DNA of 5,083 bases from an uncultured Synechococcus sp. (GTDB lineage Bacteria > Cyanobacteriota > Cyanobacteriia > PCC-6307 > Cyanobiaceae), in the NCBI GenBank assembly GCA_937975655.1, contig CALJTZ010000169.1:1-5083 (forward strand), in the 5' to 3' direction. The notes under the pieces were generated by a model, which searched no databases, was not told the origin of the DNA, and saw only the letters and a program-made list of their open reading frames with translations. Position 1 is the first letter of the stretch, and each line of letters starts with the position of its first letter. The position numbers were made by a program, and so were the translations under genes. Below are positions 3,526-5,083 of the stretch, piece by piece.

Positions 3526-5083
3526 TCAGCGATTGCGGGGCGCCAAGCCGCTGCCACGGTGCAATCCCTTGATCCAGCGGCTGCATTGCCAACGCAGCCC
3601 AACGGCCGCAGCCGCCACCAGCAGCCCCACGGCACCTGCGGGGCTCGCCCCCGTCCAGGCCGTGAGTGCCAGCCCCAGCCCCGCTAGGCCCATGCCGATC
3701 CGGTTGAGGCGCTGCAGTTGCCGCAGGGCACCGGAGCAGCTGCGGCAATGGCGGGTGTGGGCCTCGTAGCGATCCATCAGCTGGTCGCGGTTGAGGCGGG
3801 GCGTGAGCGGTTGGCCTGGAAATGGCTCACCGGCGTAGCGGTTCTGCCAGTCGTGCAGTGCGCGCACGTAGCGATCGGCGCTGGTGGCGAGAAAACAGGT
3901 GCGCGTGGCGGCCTCGCTGCCACCGCGCTGCTCCAGCACCCGCTCCTGCCAATGCAGGAACACCTGGTCGTCCTCCAGCACGGTGTGGTTGCCGATGTGC
4001 TGCAGCCACTGGGGCCGGAGCCGCAGCAGCCGGGCCGGCAGGGCCGACTCGAACTGAAAGGGAAAGCGGGCAAACAGGCGGCATTCACCCCGGCGGATCG
4101 GGGTGGCGTACACCACCGTGAGAATCCGCGCGAAGCCCTTGGCGGTGAGGTCGTGCCACATCAGGCCCGGCGCCGAGAAGGTGGTGAGCTGGCTGCCGAG
4201 CTTCCCGCGCCGGGGGCCCTCCTGCCAGAGGCCCGTGAACCCCTGCGGCCCGAAGCTGGTGATCTCCAGCTCCACCGGGCCGGCATTCTCCCGCCGCCCC
4301 ACCGTGGCGTGGTGGGTAAAGGGCACATGACTCACATCCAGCACGTTTTCCAGCAGGGTGAGGGCATCCATCGGCAGGTCGCGGAAGGTGTCCTGCACCA
4401 GCCAGCCCTCCTCCTCCAGCACCGGCACCAACGGCAGGTCGTCTGGGCTGGCCGAGGCGGCATCCCCTGCAAACACGAACAGCAGCCCCTGGGCCTCGGC
4501 CGTGGCGTAGCGGCGGCACTGGCTGCGTTGCGGGCTGGGGTTGCTGCCTGCGGGTGCCTGGGGAATGGCGGTGCAGCGGCCCTCGCCGTTGAAGCTCCAG
4601 CCGTGATAAGGGCACTCCAGGTCTCCCGCCGCGTTGAGTCGTCCCTCTGAGAGGGGCACCAGCCGATGGGGACACACATCCGCCAGCGCTCGCCACTGGG
4701 CGGTGCTGCGGTCGAACCACAGCACCAGGTCCTGGCCCAGCAGGCGCACCGCCTTGACGGCGCGCAGCGCCATGCGCGTCACCTCGGTGTACGAGGGCTG
4801 GGCGCGCAGGCGCGTCCACCGCGCGCGCATCGACTCCGGCAGGCTCCACGGGTGCGCGATGGTGCAGAGCCCCGCCACCTCGGGCGGGTGCCGAAGGGCC
4901 TGGTAGTGCGTGACGATGCTCGCGCCAAGGCTGTAGCCCACGAGCACGACCCTCTCGAACCCCATCTCGCGCGTCAGGTCCATGGCTCCCGCGAGGTCTC
5001 GGGGCGTCTCGTCGAAGAGCCCTCCCCCGTACACCACCCCGAAGTTCGCCATGCGTGTGTTGATGGACAGCGCGGAATAGCCG
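3526..5083 (-). CDS. PAO/TIC55-type Rieske oxygenase fused in frame to an alpha/beta-hydrolase fragment (5'-partial)
   Basis: The frame is open from the window edge to TGA at 3528-3526; numbering here is from the Met at 5052. Residues about 101-508 form a pheophorbide a oxygenase-type Rieske protein. The 2Fe-2S ligands are C127-x-H129 and C147-xx-H150. The mononuclear iron region is ENVLDVSHVPFTHH (235-248), with H242, H247 and a later Asp near LEDDQVFLHWQE (359-370). The family's redox-active CxxC is C436-C439 (HCRSCSG). Two C-terminal hydrophobic segments (about 452-467 and 472-486) suggest membrane anchoring. Relatives oxidise chlorophyll breakdown products or related tetrapyrroles using ferredoxin electrons; the substrate here is not known. 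Residues before about 100 are instead an alpha/beta hydrolase piece. The oxygenase lacks its usual first 30-40 residues (the aromatic-Pro-Val N-terminal strand), so the fusion is probably not a native protein. The gene converges on the SemiSWEET gene with a seven-base gap. Confidence 0.85.
   Translation of the reverse strand, partial: GYSALSINTRMANFGVVYGGGLFDETPRDLAGAMDLTREMGFERVVLVGYSLGASIVTHYQALRHPPEVAGLCTIAHPWSLPESMRARWTRLRAQPSYTEVTRMALRAVKAVRLLGQDLVLWFDRSTAQWRALADVCPHRLVPLSEGRLNAAGDLECPYHGWSFNGEGRCTAIPQAPAGSNPSPQRSQCRRYATAEAQGLLFVFAGDAASASPDDLPLVPVLEEEGWLVQDTFRDLPMDALTLLENVLDVSHVPFTHHATVGRRENAGPVELEITSFGPQGFTGLWQEGPRRGKLGSQLTTFSAPGLMWHDLTAKGFARILTVVYATPIRRGECRLFARFPFQFESALPARLLRLRPQWLQHIGNHTVLEDDQVFLHWQERVLEQRGGSEAATRTCFLATSADRYVRALHDWQNRYAGEPFPGQPLTPRLNRDQLMDRYEAHTRHCRSCSGALRQLQRLNRIGMGLAGLGLALTAWTGASPAGAVGLLVAAAAVGLRWQCSRWIKGLHRGSGLAPRNR
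4745..4765. other. Putative chimeric junction
   Basis: Here the alpha/beta hydrolase peptide (ending about MALRAVK) passes in frame into the Rieske domain (beginning AVRLLGQDLVLW). Both domains are incomplete exactly at this point: the hydrolase lacks its C-terminal half and the oxygenase its N-terminal strand. The exact crossover base cannot be fixed by eye. The short GC-rich, repetitive sequence (GGCGCGCAGCGCC just right of it) would offer microhomology. Confidence 0.6.
4753..5083 (-). pseudogene. Alpha/beta-hydrolase fragment, truncated at both ends
   Basis: Reading leftward from the window edge, the peptide runs GYSALSINTR then MANFGVVYGGGLFDE and includes VVLVGYSLGASIV, where GYSLGA (residues 39-44 from the Met at 5052) is the nucleophile elbow of an alpha/beta hydrolase and S41 the likely nucleophile. 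GLCTIAHPWSLPESM follows. The domain then breaks off around TRMALRAVK (93-100), before the acid and His of the catalytic triad could occur; the normal fold needs roughly another 100 residues. Base use is shifted, with dense CGCGCG runs (for example near 4817-4828) and strong C/G third positions typical of actinobacterial or myxobacterial genes. That impression is by eye, not computed. The fragment shares its frame with the Rieske protein. Confidence 0.65.

Noticed and set aside
3718..4650. 310-codon + strand open frame opposite the Rieske gene
   Set aside because: It is a shadow of the Rieske gene: the other strand has all iron-ligand motifs, while this frame is a low-complexity Ala/Gly/Gln/His/Leu-rich sequence with no recognisable domain.
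3526..5083. Genuine two-domain hydrolase-oxygenase enzyme
   Set aside because: Not excluded, but disfavoured: both domains are truncated at the join and no linker is present.
1..5083. CRISPR array, tRNA/rRNA genes, insertion sequence ends, toxin-antitoxin or defence system
   Set aside because: No regularly spaced repeats, cloverleaf-like segments, transposase motifs or toxin/antitoxin signatures were seen on either strand by eye.

Overview
The window looks like a compact, GC-rich cyanobacterial chromosome segment of the Synechococcus/Cyanobium (picocyanobacterial) type. The evidence is gene content rather than a database match. It has a pheophorbide a oxygenase (PAO/TIC55)-type Rieske protein with the C-terminal CxxC, a SepF-like protein, a GAF-GGDEF protein, one HIP1 octamer (GCGATCGC), tightly packed small genes and weak Shine-Dalgarno use. 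The last ~330 bases on the right appear to come from a different gene, and probably a different genome.

Left part (1-1109, + strand): the 3' end of an unrecognised gene (1-105) is followed by a small hairpin. A three-gene cluster follows: a 92-aa acidic hypothetical (184-462), a 93-aa SepF-core protein lacking the usual N-terminal membrane-targeting segment (467-748), and a 107-aa hypothetical (786-1109). The gaps are 4 and 37 bases, so these are probably one transcript. It meets a minus-strand 125-aa hypothetical (1106-1483) tail to tail, and both genes use the same TTAA palindrome for their stop codons.

Middle part (1484-3518): a ~100-base divergent intergenic region holds a very strong 12-bp perfect hairpin and a possible -10 box. 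A + strand operon follows: a GAF-GGDEF protein (probable diguanylate cyclase, GTG start at 1587, signature GDEEF, intact RxxD I-site); an RluA-family pseudouridine synthase overlapping it by 4 bases (GTGA); and, 13 bases further on, a SemiSWEET/PQ-loop transporter with three membrane helices.

Right part (3526-5083, - strand): one open frame runs from the window edge to a stop just after the SemiSWEET gene. Its C-terminal ~408 residues are a PAO-family Rieske oxygenase with 2Fe-2S ligands, mononuclear iron ligands, the CxxC motif and two terminal membrane segments. Its N-terminal ~110 residues are a piece of an alpha/beta hydrolase (GYSLGA nucleophile elbow). The hydrolase lacks its C-terminal half and the oxygenase lacks its usual first ~30-40 residues. 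The frame therefore looks like an illegitimate in-frame join near 4745-4765, either an assembly/library chimera or a real recombination, rather than a designed fusion protein. This is the most striking feature of the window. I see no RNA gene, insertion sequence or CRISPR array.
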